A DNA stretch of 54,843 nucleotides, taken from positions 1-54,843 of the forward strand of contig JAZQSX010000026.1 of NCBI GenBank assembly GCA_045630285.1, written 5' to 3'. How positions within the stretch are numbered: position 1 is the first letter of the stretch; every line of letters begins with the position of its first letter. This stretch comes from RGIG3009 sp045630285 (lineage in GTDB: Bacteria > Bacillota > Clostridia > Oscillospirales > Acutalibacteraceae). Of the stretch, positions 33,724 through 41,922 are shown piece after piece. The position numbers were made by a program, and so were the translations under genes. A model generated the notes under the pieces. That model made no database searches and was not told the DNA's origin. It saw nothing but the letters and a program-made list of their open reading frames with translations.

Positions 33724-34650
33724 GTGCAACAAATCGTTCCTTCCTATTATGCGGCTTTTCGCTGTATCGGCAGTGCGTGTCGGCACAACTGCTGCATCGG
33801 CTGGGAGATTGATATCGATCCCGACACCGCCGCCTTCTACCGCACCGTTGGCGGTGAACTCGGTTGCCGCCTGCAGACGTGCATCGAATATACTGACGCC
33901 GTGCCGCATTTCAGGCTGGACGGCAATGAACGCTGTCCGTTTCTCAACGGCGACAATCTGTGCAACCTGATTCTCGGGCTGGGTGAAGACCGCCTATGCG
34001 ACATCTGCGCCGATCATCCACGCTTTCGCAATGAGTTGCCGGGACGGACGGAAATCGGGCTGGGTCTGTGCTGTGAAGAGGCGGCACGGCTAATACTCGG
34101 CACGACGGAGCCCACCGTGCTCATCGGTGATATCGAAACGGACGATGACATTCTGCTCCTGCGAGACGAGGTTATCGCACTGCTGCAGGATCGCTCACGC
34201 AGCCTCCCCGAACGTGTCGATGCGATGCTGACACGCTGTGGTGCGAGCCTGCCGCCCGTACCGCTTGAGGAATGGGCCTCGTTTCTGCTGACGCTGGAAC
34301 GGCTGGAACCGACCTGGACCGAGCGTTTGGAAGAACTGCGGGACGGCTTGTCCTCTGTCGATCGGAGCGGATTTGATGCGCATATCGCCGAACGGCAGAC
34401 GGAATACGAACAGCTGCTGGTGTATTTCATCTACCGCCACCTGGCCAACGCCTCCGATACGGCTGATGCTGCGGCACGTGCCGCCTTTGCCGCCCTGGCG
34501 TACCGACTTCTCCACGCCCTCGGAGCGGTGCAGTGGACAAAAACGGGCGCGTTTACGTTTGCCGATCAGGTCGAACTGGCACGTCAGTTTTCCGCCGAAA
34601 TTGAATACTCTGACGAAAACCTGTATCACATACTGGATGTATTATCATAA
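33724..34650 (+). CDS. FliB-like flagellin lysine-N-methylase family protein
   Basis: A 308-residue protein with a Cys-rich N-terminal half: FRCIGSACRHNCCIGWEIDID, ERCPFLNGDNLCNLI, and DRLCDICADHPRF, then LGLCCEEAARLIL. This is the FliB family pattern, named after the Salmonella enzyme that methylates flagellin lysines, and it probably holds a metal or Fe-S cluster. I chose the GTG at 33724, spaced 8-9 bases from AAAGGTG. No flagellar genes are in this window, and such genes are common in non-motile Clostridia, so the flagellin role is unlikely to be certain here. An extended -10 (TGGTATGCT) lies just upstream. Confidence 0.8.
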   Translation: MQQIVPSYYAAFRCIGSACRHNCCIGWEIDIDPDTAAFYRTVGGELGCRLQTCIEYTDAVPHFRLDGNERCPFLNGDNLCNLILGLGEDRLCDICADHPRFRNELPGRTEIGLGLCCEEAARLILGTTEPTVLIGDIETDDDILLLRDEVIALLQDRSRSLPERVDAMLTRCGASLPPVPLEEWASFLLTLERLEPTWTERLEELRDGLSSVDRSGFDAHIAERQTEYEQLLVYFIYRHLANASDTADAAARAAFAALAYRLLHALGAVQWTKTGAFTFADQVELARQFSAEIEYSDENLYHILDVLS

Positions 34651-34655
34651 AAAGC

Positions 34656-34680
34656 GGTGCCGCAATCGGCACCTCTTTTT
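34656..34680. terminator. Terminator after the FliB-like gene
   Basis: 34656-34662 pairs with 34667-34673 (7-bp GC stem, CAAT loop), followed by TCTTTTT. Confidence 0.8.
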
Positions 34681-34690
34681 GTTGAAGCAA

Positions 34691-36175
34691 TCAGCTTTGT
34701 TGTTTTTTAAGTTTTACACGGGTCTTGTGCGGCAAACCGAACTGCGGAATAAATCGATCCCAGCCCGTAAAGGACAGCAGCAACAGTGACCCGACCACAA
34801 TAAAGCTCAAATAGTTCTGACCGATAATGTCAAACGGCGTAAACGTATCCAGCGGATACACTGCACAGGCAATATCCGCAAAAAACACAGGGAAACAGTG
34901 CCACGGGATCAACTGCGAGCCGTAAATGCCCATAGATGCGGTATGCGTCGCCAAGCGTAAGCGCAACGTGTAGTCGGCCTGCTCGTCGGCACACTCCACG
35001 TGATTGTCGGTGATATTGCGAAGAATGGGCGACATCGTTGCGATCTCGGCGGTCTCATCTGCCAACGCCGCATTGCCGAGCAAGGCAAGAATACCGCACC
35101 AGCCCATCAACTGATTGACGTTGCGGGAAATACGCACCACCAAGCGTGCCAACGGCTCAAAGGCGTTCATGCTGTTCATAATGCCGCCAAGCGCCGCCAC
35201 CCACAGCATCATGACCACCGTCCAGCTGCCGGCGTCACCAAAGCCCTTGAGCAACAGCTCGTTAAACCACGTATGAATATCCGTCGTACCCGCAATCAAT
35301 CCGAATGCCAGCGACGACACCATCCCCGCCGCCAGGCAGATCAGCGTGTTCAGCCCCATGAATGACAGACCGATCACCACAAGCAGCGGCACGATCATAT
35401 AATACGGTACGCCCTCCGCCACCTGATTCAACAAGGTCAGCGCCGAAGGACGCTCCGCCGCCAATGCCTCCCGTGCCTCCTCCGGGATCTGCGAGATTGC
35501 CGCCACAACATCACCCTGCGTATCCGGCAGCGAGGAACCGGCAAAATAAATGGCAACCACCGCAATCAGCAAGCACACCAACGACCACACGCCTTGGTGG
35601 CGAATACGGTCAAGGATCTTGACGTTTTGCATCTCACAGCTCAGCACCGTGACGTCGGAAATCATACCAATGTTATTACCAAAGCAGGCACCGCCTGCTA
35701 CAGAACACAGCGTCAGCGTAATATCACCGCCAACCAAGTGATTCAACCACAAAAAGATCGGCGCACAAGCGGCAAATGTACCCCACGCCGTTCCCGTGGC
35801 GATGGACAGCAAGCAGGTGACGCCCAGCGCCACCACCGCCACCGTGCGGGCTGTGACACCCAGCGCCAACGCCAGTTTGATAAGCGACGCACCTACGCCC
35901 GTCGCCATAAAGCATTCCGCCACGCCGTACGCAAACATTAGGATAAAGCAGACGATCACGATCTTGCGAACGGAATGCAGCCCTTCTTCAAACGCCGCAT
36001 CAAACGAGGTGCGATTAACGATCATATACACGACGATTGCCGAGAACGTCGCCATGGGTGCCGCAAGGAGGAGATCCATTTGGAACACGATGACCAGCAA
36101 CGCAAAAATGATCAGCGGCACAAATTTCAATGCCGCTAACCACATCTCTTTCCTGCTCATTTTCTCCGACGCCAT
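34691..36175 (-). CDS. NhaC-family Na+/H+ antiporter-like transporter
   Basis: A 494-residue protein with about 12 helices. The pattern GVTCLLSIATGTAWGTFAACAPIF, SVAGGACFGNNIGMISDVTVLSCEMQNV and GNAALADETAEIATMSPIL is that of NhaC-type antiporters. Ion specificity is not determined from sequence; some relatives exchange malate/lactate or amino acids. It has an extended -10 promoter (TGCTACAAT on the minus strand) and stands alone. Confidence 0.85.
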   Translation of the reverse strand: MASEKMSRKEMWLAALKFVPLIIFALLVIVFQMDLLLAAPMATFSAIVVYMIVNRTSFDAAFEEGLHSVRKIVIVCFILMFAYGVAECFMATGVGASLIKLALALGVTARTVAVVALGVTCLLSIATGTAWGTFAACAPIFLWLNHLVGGDITLTLCSVAGGACFGNNIGMISDVTVLSCEMQNVKILDRIRHQGVWSLVCLLIAVVAIYFAGSSLPDTQGDVVAAISQIPEEAREALAAERPSALTLLNQVAEGVPYYMIVPLLVVIGLSFMGLNTLICLAAGMVSSLAFGLIAGTTDIHTWFNELLLKGFGDAGSWTVVMMLWVAALGGIMNSMNAFEPLARLVVRISRNVNQLMGWCGILALLGNAALADETAEIATMSPILRNITDNHVECADEQADYTLRLRLATHTASMGIYGSQLIPWHCFPVFFADIACAVYPLDTFTPFDIIGQNYLSFIVVGSLLLLSFTGWDRFIPQFGLPHKTRVKLKKQQS

Positions 36176-36223
36176 GCCACGCTCTCGCTTTCTTCGTACT
36201 GTACCTAAAAAGCCATCTGTTCC

Positions 36224-36252
36224 ATTGTAGCAGATATTTTCGCTCTTGGCTA
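36224..36252 (-). promoter_or_regulatory. Promoter of the NhaC-like gene
   Basis: On the minus strand TAGCCA (36247-36252) and TACAAT (36224-36229) are 17 bp apart with an extended -10 TG. The roughly 100 bases between this and the pflB promoter are AT-rich with no clear structure. Confidence 0.55.
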
Positions 36253-36350
36253 CGAAGTTTTTTGACTTTTTAATGCCAAAAAATGAACAAAAACAGAATT
36301 TTTAACGATTTTCTCGGCAAAAGAGGCTCGGATTTGTTGACTTTTTGGAA

Positions 36351-36379
36351 TTGACAAGCACTACAATGTGCGGTATACT
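36351..36379 (+). promoter_or_regulatory. Consensus promoter of the pflB-pflA operon
   Basis: TTGACA (36351-36356) and TATACT (36374-36379) are 17 bp apart. The predicted start, near 36386, is directly at the 5' end of the riboswitch. Confidence 0.8.
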
Positions 36380-36387
36380 ATACTCAG

Positions 36388-36492
36388 CCTTTACATAACT
36401 GACGGATTTTGCGGTGTACCGCAGGGGAGTGTAAAGGATCTATGCCGACCGTCTGGGCAATTCAGTTTGTAAGGAACTGAATTGCCCTTTTG
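36388..36492 (+). ncRNA. ZTP riboswitch (pfl motif) with expression-platform terminator
   Basis: P1 is CCTTTACA (36388-36395) with TGTAAAGG (36430-36437). The internal segment ACTGACGGA, hairpin TGCGG/CCGCA (36410-36414, 36419-36423) and GGGGAG (36424-36429) are pfl-motif hallmarks. The second domain GCCGACCGTCTGGGC (36444-36458) follows after a short linker, as expected for the pseudoknot half. Its last bases (36455-36458) are also the first pairs of a 13-bp terminator, 36455-36467 with 36475-36487, followed by TTTTGTTTT. Aptamer and terminator are therefore mutually exclusive, predicting that ZTP binding turns pflB-pflA on. Confidence 0.9.
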
Positions 36493-36523
36493 TTTTGGGC
36501 TTTCAGTGACGAAGGAGAAACAT

Positions 36524-38755
36524 ATGAAACATCAGAACTGGAACGGATTTCACGAAGGTGCCTGGCAGGATGAGATCAACGTGCGTGATTTCATTCAGCA
36601 AAATTACACGGAATACACCGGCGACAGCAGCTTTCTCGCCGATGCGACGGCACGTACCAACGCTGTTATGGAGAAGGTACAGGCACTGTTTGCCCTGGAG
36701 CGTCAGCGTGGCGGTGTATTGGACATTGACACCGACACCGTCTCTTCCCTGACCAGCTACGCCCCGGGATATATTGACCGTGAAAAGGAATTGATCGTCG
36801 GTATGCAGACGGATAGTCCTCTCAAACGAGGCGTCAACCCCTTTGGCGGTATCCGTATGGCACGTCAAGCCTGCGAAGCATACGGATATAAGCTGAGTGA
36901 TAAGGTGGAGCAGGAGTTTATGTTCCGCACCACCCACAATTCCGGCGTATTCCGTGCCTACACCGATGAGATGCGCTTGGCACGCCGGTGCCACGTCATC
37001 ACCGGTCTGCCCGATGCGTACGGCCGCGGCCGCATTATCGGCGACTACCGCCGTGTGGCACTGTACGGCATCGATCACCTCATTGAAGAAAAGGAAAAGG
37101 ACAAGAAAGCACTCGGCGATATGCCGTTTGACGCCGATCACATCCGTCAAAGCGAGGAGCTGTTCCAGCAGATCACCTTCCTCGGCTATATGAAGGATAT
37201 GGCGGCGATGTACGGCTATGACATCAGCGCACCCGCCGCCAACACCCGTGAGGCGATCCAGTGGACGTATTTCGCCTATCTTGCCTCGATCAAAGAGCAA
37301 AACGGTGCCGCTATGTCCCTCGGCCGTGTCAGCACCTTTTTTGATGTTTATATTGAGCGTGACCTTGCCAACGGCACGCTAACTGAAGCCGAGGCGCAGG
37401 AGCTACTGGATGATTTCGTCATCAAGCTCCGCATTGCCCGTCATCTGCGTACCCCCGAATACAACGAGCTGTTTGGCGGCGATCCGATGTGGATCACCGA
37501 AGCAGTCGGCGGTATGGGCGAGGACGGCAGAACGCTGGTCACCAAGAGCAGCTTCCGCATCCTGAACACGCTGTACACCCTCGGTTCTTCCCCCGAACCT
37601 AACCTGACGGTGCTGTGGTCCACCTACCTGCCTAACGGATTCAAGCGGTTTTGCGCCAAGGTTTCCGCAGACACCGACTCCATTCAGTATGAAAACGATG
37701 ATATTATGCGCCCGTTGTACGGCGATGACTACGCTATTGCCTGCTGCGTTTCGGCCATGAAGGTCGGTAAGCAGATGCAATTCTTCGGCGCACGCTGCAA
37801 CCTGGCTAAGCTGCTGCTGATCGCCTTGAACGGTGGTTACGATACGACCAGCGGTATCCACATCGGGCCGCAGATGCCCGTTTTGGAAGGCGATACGCTG
37901 GATTTCGACACTGTCATGGAGCGGTACGCCGTCTATATCAGCTGGTTGAGCCGGTTGTATGTCAATACCATGAACGTCATCCACTATATGCACGATAAGT
38001 ATGCATATGAAAAAACACAAATGGCGCTGCACGATACCGAAGTCACTCGATTTATGGCGTTCGGTATCGCCGGTCTGTCGGTGGTAGCCGACTCGCTCAG
38101 TGCCATTAAGTTTGCCGCTGTGCACCCCATCAAGGATGAAAACGGCTTTATCACCGACTTCAACACCGTCGGTGCTTTCCCAAAATACGGCAACGATGAC
38201 GACCGTGTCGACCTAATTGCCAAGGATATGACCCACCGTGTCATCACCGAGCTGCGCAAGACCCCCACCTATCGCAACGCCATTCACACGCTGTCGGTGC
38301 TGACGATCACCTCCAACGTGATGTACGGCAAGCACACGGGAGCTACTCCCGACGGTCGCAAGGCCGCTGAGCCGTTTGCACCCGGCGCCAATCCGATGCA
38401 CAACCGTGAAGAAAACGGCGCTTTGGCGTCGCTCAACTCGGTGGCAAAGATCAGCTTTGACGATTGCCGTGACGGTGTTTCCAACACCTTCTCCATTACA
38501 CCCGAAGCGCTCGGAAAAACCGAAGAGGAGCGTATGAATAATCTTGTTACCATTCTGGATGGCTATTTCTCCAAAAAAGCGCATCACATCAACGTCAATG
38601 TACTGAATCGCGAGACGCTGATGAAGGCGTATGAGAATCCCGAAGCCTATCCCAATCTCACGATTCGTGTGTCCGGCTATGCGGTCAACTTTAACAAGCT
38701 GTCCCGTGAACAGCAGCGTGAAGTGATCAGCCGCACCTTCCACGAAGCGCTATGA
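36524..38755 (+). CDS. pflB: Formate C-acetyltransferase (pyruvate formate-lyase)
   Basis: A 743-residue glycyl radical enzyme that splits pyruvate and CoA into acetyl-CoA and formate. The adjacent catalytic cysteines are C407-C408 in AIACCVSAM and the radical glycine is G718 in RVSGYAVNF. Length and motifs are normal for PflB. The ATG at 36524 has AAGGAG 6 bases upstream; an in-frame upstream start at 36482 lies in the riboswitch terminator and is rejected. It is paired with its activase and controlled by a ZTP riboswitch, so formate may be supplied for 10-formyl-THF and purine synthesis. Confidence 0.97.
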   Translation: MKHQNWNGFHEGAWQDEINVRDFIQQNYTEYTGDSSFLADATARTNAVMEKVQALFALERQRGGVLDIDTDTVSSLTSYAPGYIDREKELIVGMQTDSPLKRGVNPFGGIRMARQACEAYGYKLSDKVEQEFMFRTTHNSGVFRAYTDEMRLARRCHVITGLPDAYGRGRIIGDYRRVALYGIDHLIEEKEKDKKALGDMPFDADHIRQSEELFQQITFLGYMKDMAAMYGYDISAPAANTREAIQWTYFAYLASIKEQNGAAMSLGRVSTFFDVYIERDLANGTLTEAEAQELLDDFVIKLRIARHLRTPEYNELFGGDPMWITEAVGGMGEDGRTLVTKSSFRILNTLYTLGSSPEPNLTVLWSTYLPNGFKRFCAKVSADTDSIQYENDDIMRPLYGDDYAIACCVSAMKVGKQMQFFGARCNLAKLLLIALNGGYDTTSGIHIGPQMPVLEGDTLDFDTVMERYAVYISWLSRLYVNTMNVIHYMHDKYAYEKTQMALHDTEVTRFMAFGIAGLSVVADSLSAIKFAAVHPIKDENGFITDFNTVGAFPKYGNDDDRVDLIAKDMTHRVITELRKTPTYRNAIHTLSVLTITSNVMYGKHTGATPDGRKAAEPFAPGANPMHNREENGALASLNSVAKISFDDCRDGVSNTFSITPEALGKTEEERMNNLVTILDGYFSKKAHHINVNVLNRETLMKAYENPEAYPNLTIRVSGYAVNFNKLSREQQREVISRTFHEAL

Positions 38756-39465
38756 GTACGGTAACGGGACGCATCCACTCCTTTCAAAGCCTCGGCACGG
38801 TCGACGGCCCCGGTGTGCGCTTCGTGGCGTTCCTGCAAGGATGCCATCTGCGGTGCGGTTGCTGTCACAACCCCGACACCTGGTCACTGACCGACGGTAC
38901 GGTGTATACCCCCGACGAGGTTGTCGCCAAGGCAGTGCGATTCAAAGAATATTTCGGTTCAACGGGCGGCATTACCCTTTCCGGCGGTGAGCCGCTGCTG
39001 CAAGCAGATTTCGTCTGCGAGATATTCCGCTTATGTCATCGGGAAGGAATTCACACCTGTCTGGACACCTCCGGCAGCATCCTGACCGATGCCGTACGCA
39101 CGGTGTTGGCAGAGACCGACCGTGTGCTGTTGGATGTCAAATACACCGACGAGGAGCGCTATCGGCAGCACGTCGGCTGCGGGCTGGATCCTGTGCTTCA
39201 GTTCCTTGCCGAACTGAACGAGCAGCAGATCCCCACCACACTGCGGCAGGTCATTATTCCCACTTTGAACGATACAACACAAGATGTGCAGGCATTAAAA
39301 GCGATTGCCGATCGATATATATGCATCGACAAGATCGAACTACTGCCGTTCCGCAAGCTCTGTCAGGTGAAGTATGACACCCTTTCCCTCCCCTTTCCGT
39401 TCGGGCACCTCCCCGAGCCGACGGCGTCGGATATGCAACGGCTGGAAGCGATATTGCGTACATAA
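38752..39465 (+). CDS. pflA: Pyruvate formate-lyase activating enzyme
   Basis: A 237-residue radical SAM enzyme that installs the glycyl radical on PflB. The cluster motif is C-X3-C-X2-C in GCHLRCGCCHNPDTW. GGITLSGGEPLLQ (SAM-binding region) and CLDTSG are also typical. Its ATG overlaps the pflB stop by 4 bases, so the pair is translationally coupled. A strong terminator follows. Confidence 0.96.
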   Translation: MSTVTGRIHSFQSLGTVDGPGVRFVAFLQGCHLRCGCCHNPDTWSLTDGTVYTPDEVVAKAVRFKEYFGSTGGITLSGGEPLLQADFVCEIFRLCHREGIHTCLDTSGSILTDAVRTVLAETDRVLLDVKYTDEERYRQHVGCGLDPVLQFLAELNEQQIPTTLRQVIIPTLNDTTQDVQALKAIADRYICIDKIELLPFRKLCQVKYDTLSLPFPFGHLPEPTASDMQRLEAILRT

Positions 39466-39479
39466 TAGTTCATACAAGC

Positions 39480-39517
39480 AAAAAACTCCGTATGCACACG
39501 GCATACGGAGTTTTTTT
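39480..39517. terminator. Terminator of pflB-pflA
   Basis: 39480-39495 pairs with 39501-39516 (16-bp stem counting A/T, 5-base loop), with seven T. It also overlaps the 3' end of the convergent MBL gene. Confidence 0.9.
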
Positions 39518-40148
39518 ATTCGACATCGTGGCACAGCAGGCAGGTGTACTGCGGCTGTGTATAGGTTTCAATAAAGCGACGGCTGTTGTCCGGGGAAACG
39601 GTTGACGCCGTTGGGATCCGTTGCTTCAGATTGCTGAACGTATAACATTCATCGCCACACAACACGTGGATCCTGCCGTTCCACTCACATTCCACGACGC
39701 ACGACCCCACGGAGTGCCCGCCGACCCGTATCGCCGTCACGCCCTCGTCCACAACGACAGACTCCGCAAACGGGCGCACTATGGTGTTCTCCTTCAGGTA
39801 CTCGCTGCCGATGCGATATTCGTCCTCCTGAATATGTACCGTCGCACGGGGGAAATACTTGACGCATTCCACGTGATCGTGGTGAGCGTGGGTGATCACA
39901 ACGTCCGTGATCTCCTCCGCTGCCACGCCGTGCTCCCGCAGCACCGCCATAGGCGTAGTAAAATTGTGCATTACAAACCCCGGCATCGTCTCACAACCGG
40001 CATCTACCAAAATCCGTTTTTTCTCGGTTTGCACGAGAAACACGGAAAAGATGATAGGAACCGCCCGGTGCGGATCGCCTCCCGGCAGAATACTGCTCTC
40101 CGGCAGGGTAGTATCGCCATAGTGAATCCGCTGTATGGCCGTGATCAT
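39516..40148 (-). CDS. MBL-fold metallo-hydrolase (lactonase-like)
   Basis: A 210-residue metallo-beta-lactamase-fold hydrolase with the metal motif VVITHAHHDHVECV (HxHxDH) and later VGGHSVGSCVVECEW and LLCHD near the end. SILPGGDPHRAVPIIFSVFLVQTEKKRILVDAGCE precedes the motif. This order resembles N-acyl-homoserine lactonase-like members, but the substrate is not determined. The ATG at 40148 has GAGAGGTG upstream; the longer frame from 40181 is rejected. It is preceded by its own promoter bearing an inverted repeat, although the SDR-aldolase operon lies just upstream in the same direction. Confidence 0.85.
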   Translation of the reverse strand: MITAIQRIHYGDTTLPESSILPGGDPHRAVPIIFSVFLVQTEKKRILVDAGCETMPGFVMHNFTTPMAVLREHGVAAEEITDVVITHAHHDHVECVKYFPRATVHIQEDEYRIGSEYLKENTIVRPFAESVVVDEGVTAIRVGGHSVGSCVVECEWNGRIHVLCGDECYTFSNLKQRIPTASTVSPDNSRRFIETYTQPQYTCLLCHDVE

Positions 40149-40169
40149 CGCTGTCACCTCTCGATACAC

Positions 40170-40198
40170 AGTATACCACAACCTTTGTCGGTATACAA
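40170..40198 (-). promoter_or_regulatory. Promoter of the MBL hydrolase gene with a palindrome
   Basis: On the minus strand TTGTAT (40193-40198) and TATACT (40170-40175) are 17 bp apart with an extended -10. GTATACC (40171-40177) and GGTATAC (40190-40196) form an inverted repeat with a 12-base spacer that spans both elements. Confidence 0.6.
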
Positions 40199-40252
40199 TA
40201 TCTTAGAAACGCTGCCTAAAACCGTTATCGTCTCTTCATAAGATCGATGTGC

Positions 40253-41014
40253 TCAAAAATCAAGAGTGTCCCTCACCTGTTTCATCGTGCTCAAAAGCGG
40301 TTGCGCCGCCGTTGATAACGCATCGTGCTCAAGCACGCACAGCGCCATACAACAACCGAGTGTTATACCAAGCCGTCGGTGTATGCGGCATTCTCCGCCC
40401 GACAAAAACAAAAACGGCGCGCCGAGTTCTTTGCTCAGCAAGTCGGTGATCCGCAGATTTTCGATCTGCTGCTCCATATTGTCTGCAGCGGTGACGATTT
40501 TAATAATATCGGCTCCCCGACGCTTTTGCTCGAAAGCAATCTCCAGCACCCGCTCCGCCGGCGCATAGTTGTAAAGGTGCGACGACATCAGCACCTCCGA
40601 CCCCAGACTGTGCAATCGGTCGATCAGCTCAATCTGCCTTTGTATAGCTCCTGCGTTGTCGGTAAGCTCTTCCGGGTGCTTGCAGAACATATCCCCCATA
40701 ACATCACACAGGGTCGCACCACTTTCGGAGAGGGTGATCAAACCGGATGCCAATTCCTCATCCGTCTTGCCGCAGTTGCTTGCCGTACGGTAATTCGTTG
40801 CGTAAAACGGGCGCCCCCGTCCCTCGGCAAAAATTGCTTTGTAGGTCTCTTCGTTTTGGTATTCCGGCTGAAGAGATTCCGCCTGTAATCCATAGGCATC
40901 GGCGCCAAGACAATTGGCGTTTCGTATTCTGCCGATAGCGGTCTCAGGCGTCCTGCACTGAAGCATAACCGTCAACAGCGGCTTCTCACGATTCAAAAAC
41001 GAAGCATCCATCAT
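40253..41014 (-). CDS. Type I 3-dehydroquinate dehydratase-like protein
   Basis: A TIM-barrel protein of about 253 residues. Features of class I dehydroquinases/aldolases are seen: His in LMSSHLYNYAP, the likely Schiff-base Lys in ADIIKIVTA, and Arg-rich GGECRIHRRLG near the C-terminus. Sequences of this subgroup, with RTPETAIGRIRNANCLGADAYGLQ and GATLCDVMGD, are annotated as type I 3-dehydroquinate dehydratase in gut Clostridia but stand apart from the usual AroD, so the substrate may differ. I place the start at ATG 41014 (4-base ATGA overlap with the SDR); GTG 41020 or ATG 41011 are alternatives. It is cotranscribed with the SDR. Confidence 0.75.
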   Translation of the reverse strand: MMDASFLNREKPLLTVMLQCRTPETAIGRIRNANCLGADAYGLQAESLQPEYQNEETYKAIFAEGRGRPFYATNYRTASNCGKTDEELASGLITLSESGATLCDVMGDMFCKHPEELTDNAGAIQRQIELIDRLHSLGSEVLMSSHLYNYAPAERVLEIAFEQKRRGADIIKIVTAADNMEQQIENLRITDLLSKELGAPFLFLSGGECRIHRRLGITLGCCMALCVLEHDALSTAAQPLLSTMKQVRDTLDF

Positions 41015-41775
41015 TGCCACCTGCCCATAGCATTTCTGCCACCGTCAATCATAATGTTCTCGCCGTTGATAAACTGTCCTTTCTCCGAGGCAATATACAA
41101 GCAAAGATCAATGATCTCCTGCGGCTCAGCGGCTCGGCCAAGCAAGGTTTTCATATTGGCCATGGCGGCACGGGTGAGGACGGGTCCGGGCGAAACACAG
41201 ACGCAGCGGATCCCGTGTGGGGAACCAAACTGTGCGATCGACTTGGTAAGTCCAAACATAAGCCCCGCCTTCGCGGTGGAATAATCCATACCGTAGCTGT
41301 CGCCTTCCTGACCGGTAATGGAGCCGATGTTGATGATCAGACCGCTTTTCTGCTCCCGCATTTGCCGCAAAACGGCGTGGGCAAAGTAAAAGGGCCCTTT
41401 GAGATTGACGTCGATCCCCCAATCATAAACCTCAATGGGCACGTCGGGAAACTCGGGATATGCTTTACGGTCTACCTGCTGCATACGCACAGCGGTGCCG
41501 CCCGCAAAGTTTGCCATCACGTCAATGCGTCCCCACGTCTCAACCGCTTGATCCCGAACGTGGCAAGCCTGCGCATACTCCCGAACATCGCACGCAACGC
41601 CAATTGCCTTACCGGTTCCTTTGGCGTTGATCTCCTCCACCTTATCCTGCAAAACCGTTTCATTCACATCGCACATGACCACGTTTCCGCCAAGCTCCGC
41701 CCAATTCTGAGAGAACAAAAGCCCCATACCCGAGGCCGCCCCCGTGACAATGGCAACTTTACCCGTAAACTCCAT
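41011..41775 (-). CDS. SDR family oxidoreductase
   Basis: A 254-residue short-chain dehydrogenase/reductase. Cofactor motif TGAASGMG (11-18), NFAGG, the catalytic Ser in NIGSITG, and YSTAK are all present. VMCDVNE after the second beta strand has an acidic residue, favouring NAD(H) over NADP(H). The ATG at 41775 has GGAGGC upstream and is the only start that fits. It forms an operon with the dehydroquinase-like gene and is divergent from an AraC regulator, so it probably oxidises or reduces a sugar or cyclitol-type substrate. That substrate is inference. Confidence 0.9.
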   Translation of the reverse strand: MEFTGKVAIVTGAASGMGLLFSQNWAELGGNVVMCDVNETVLQDKVEEINAKGTGKAIGVACDVREYAQACHVRDQAVETWGRIDVMANFAGGTAVRMQQVDRKAYPEFPDVPIEVYDWGIDVNLKGPFYFAHAVLRQMREQKSGLIINIGSITGQEGDSYGMDYSTAKAGLMFGLTKSIAQFGSPHGIRCVCVSPGPVLTRAAMANMKTLLGRAAEPQEIIDLCLYIASEKGQFINGENIMIDGGRNAMGRWQ

Positions 41776-41797
41776 ACTTCCTGCCTCCTTCGCCTCC

Positions 41798-41826
41798 ATT
41801 ATAATTTCTATGCGACGGCAACGCAA
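41798..41826 (-). promoter_or_regulatory. Promoter of the SDR operon
   Basis: On the minus strand TTGCGT (41821-41826) and TATAAT (41798-41803) are 17 bp apart, 22 bp before the SDR start codon. Confidence 0.6.
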
Positions 41827-41878
41827 TAGAAAAAATGATAAGAATTTAACATTTTTGGTACTTTTCTCCACTGTTTTG

Positions 41879-41906
41879 TTGATTTTTTTATCAAATACGA
41901 TATAAT
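41879..41906 (+). promoter_or_regulatory. Promoter of the AraC-family regulator
   Basis: TTGATT (41879-41884) and TATAAT (41901-41906) are 16 bp apart. TTGAT and ATCAA form an inverted repeat around six T that overlaps the -35, a possible autoregulatory or AraC site. The two divergent promoters are 52 bp apart. Confidence 0.6.
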
Positions 41907-41922
41907 AAAAGCGGTGATGACA

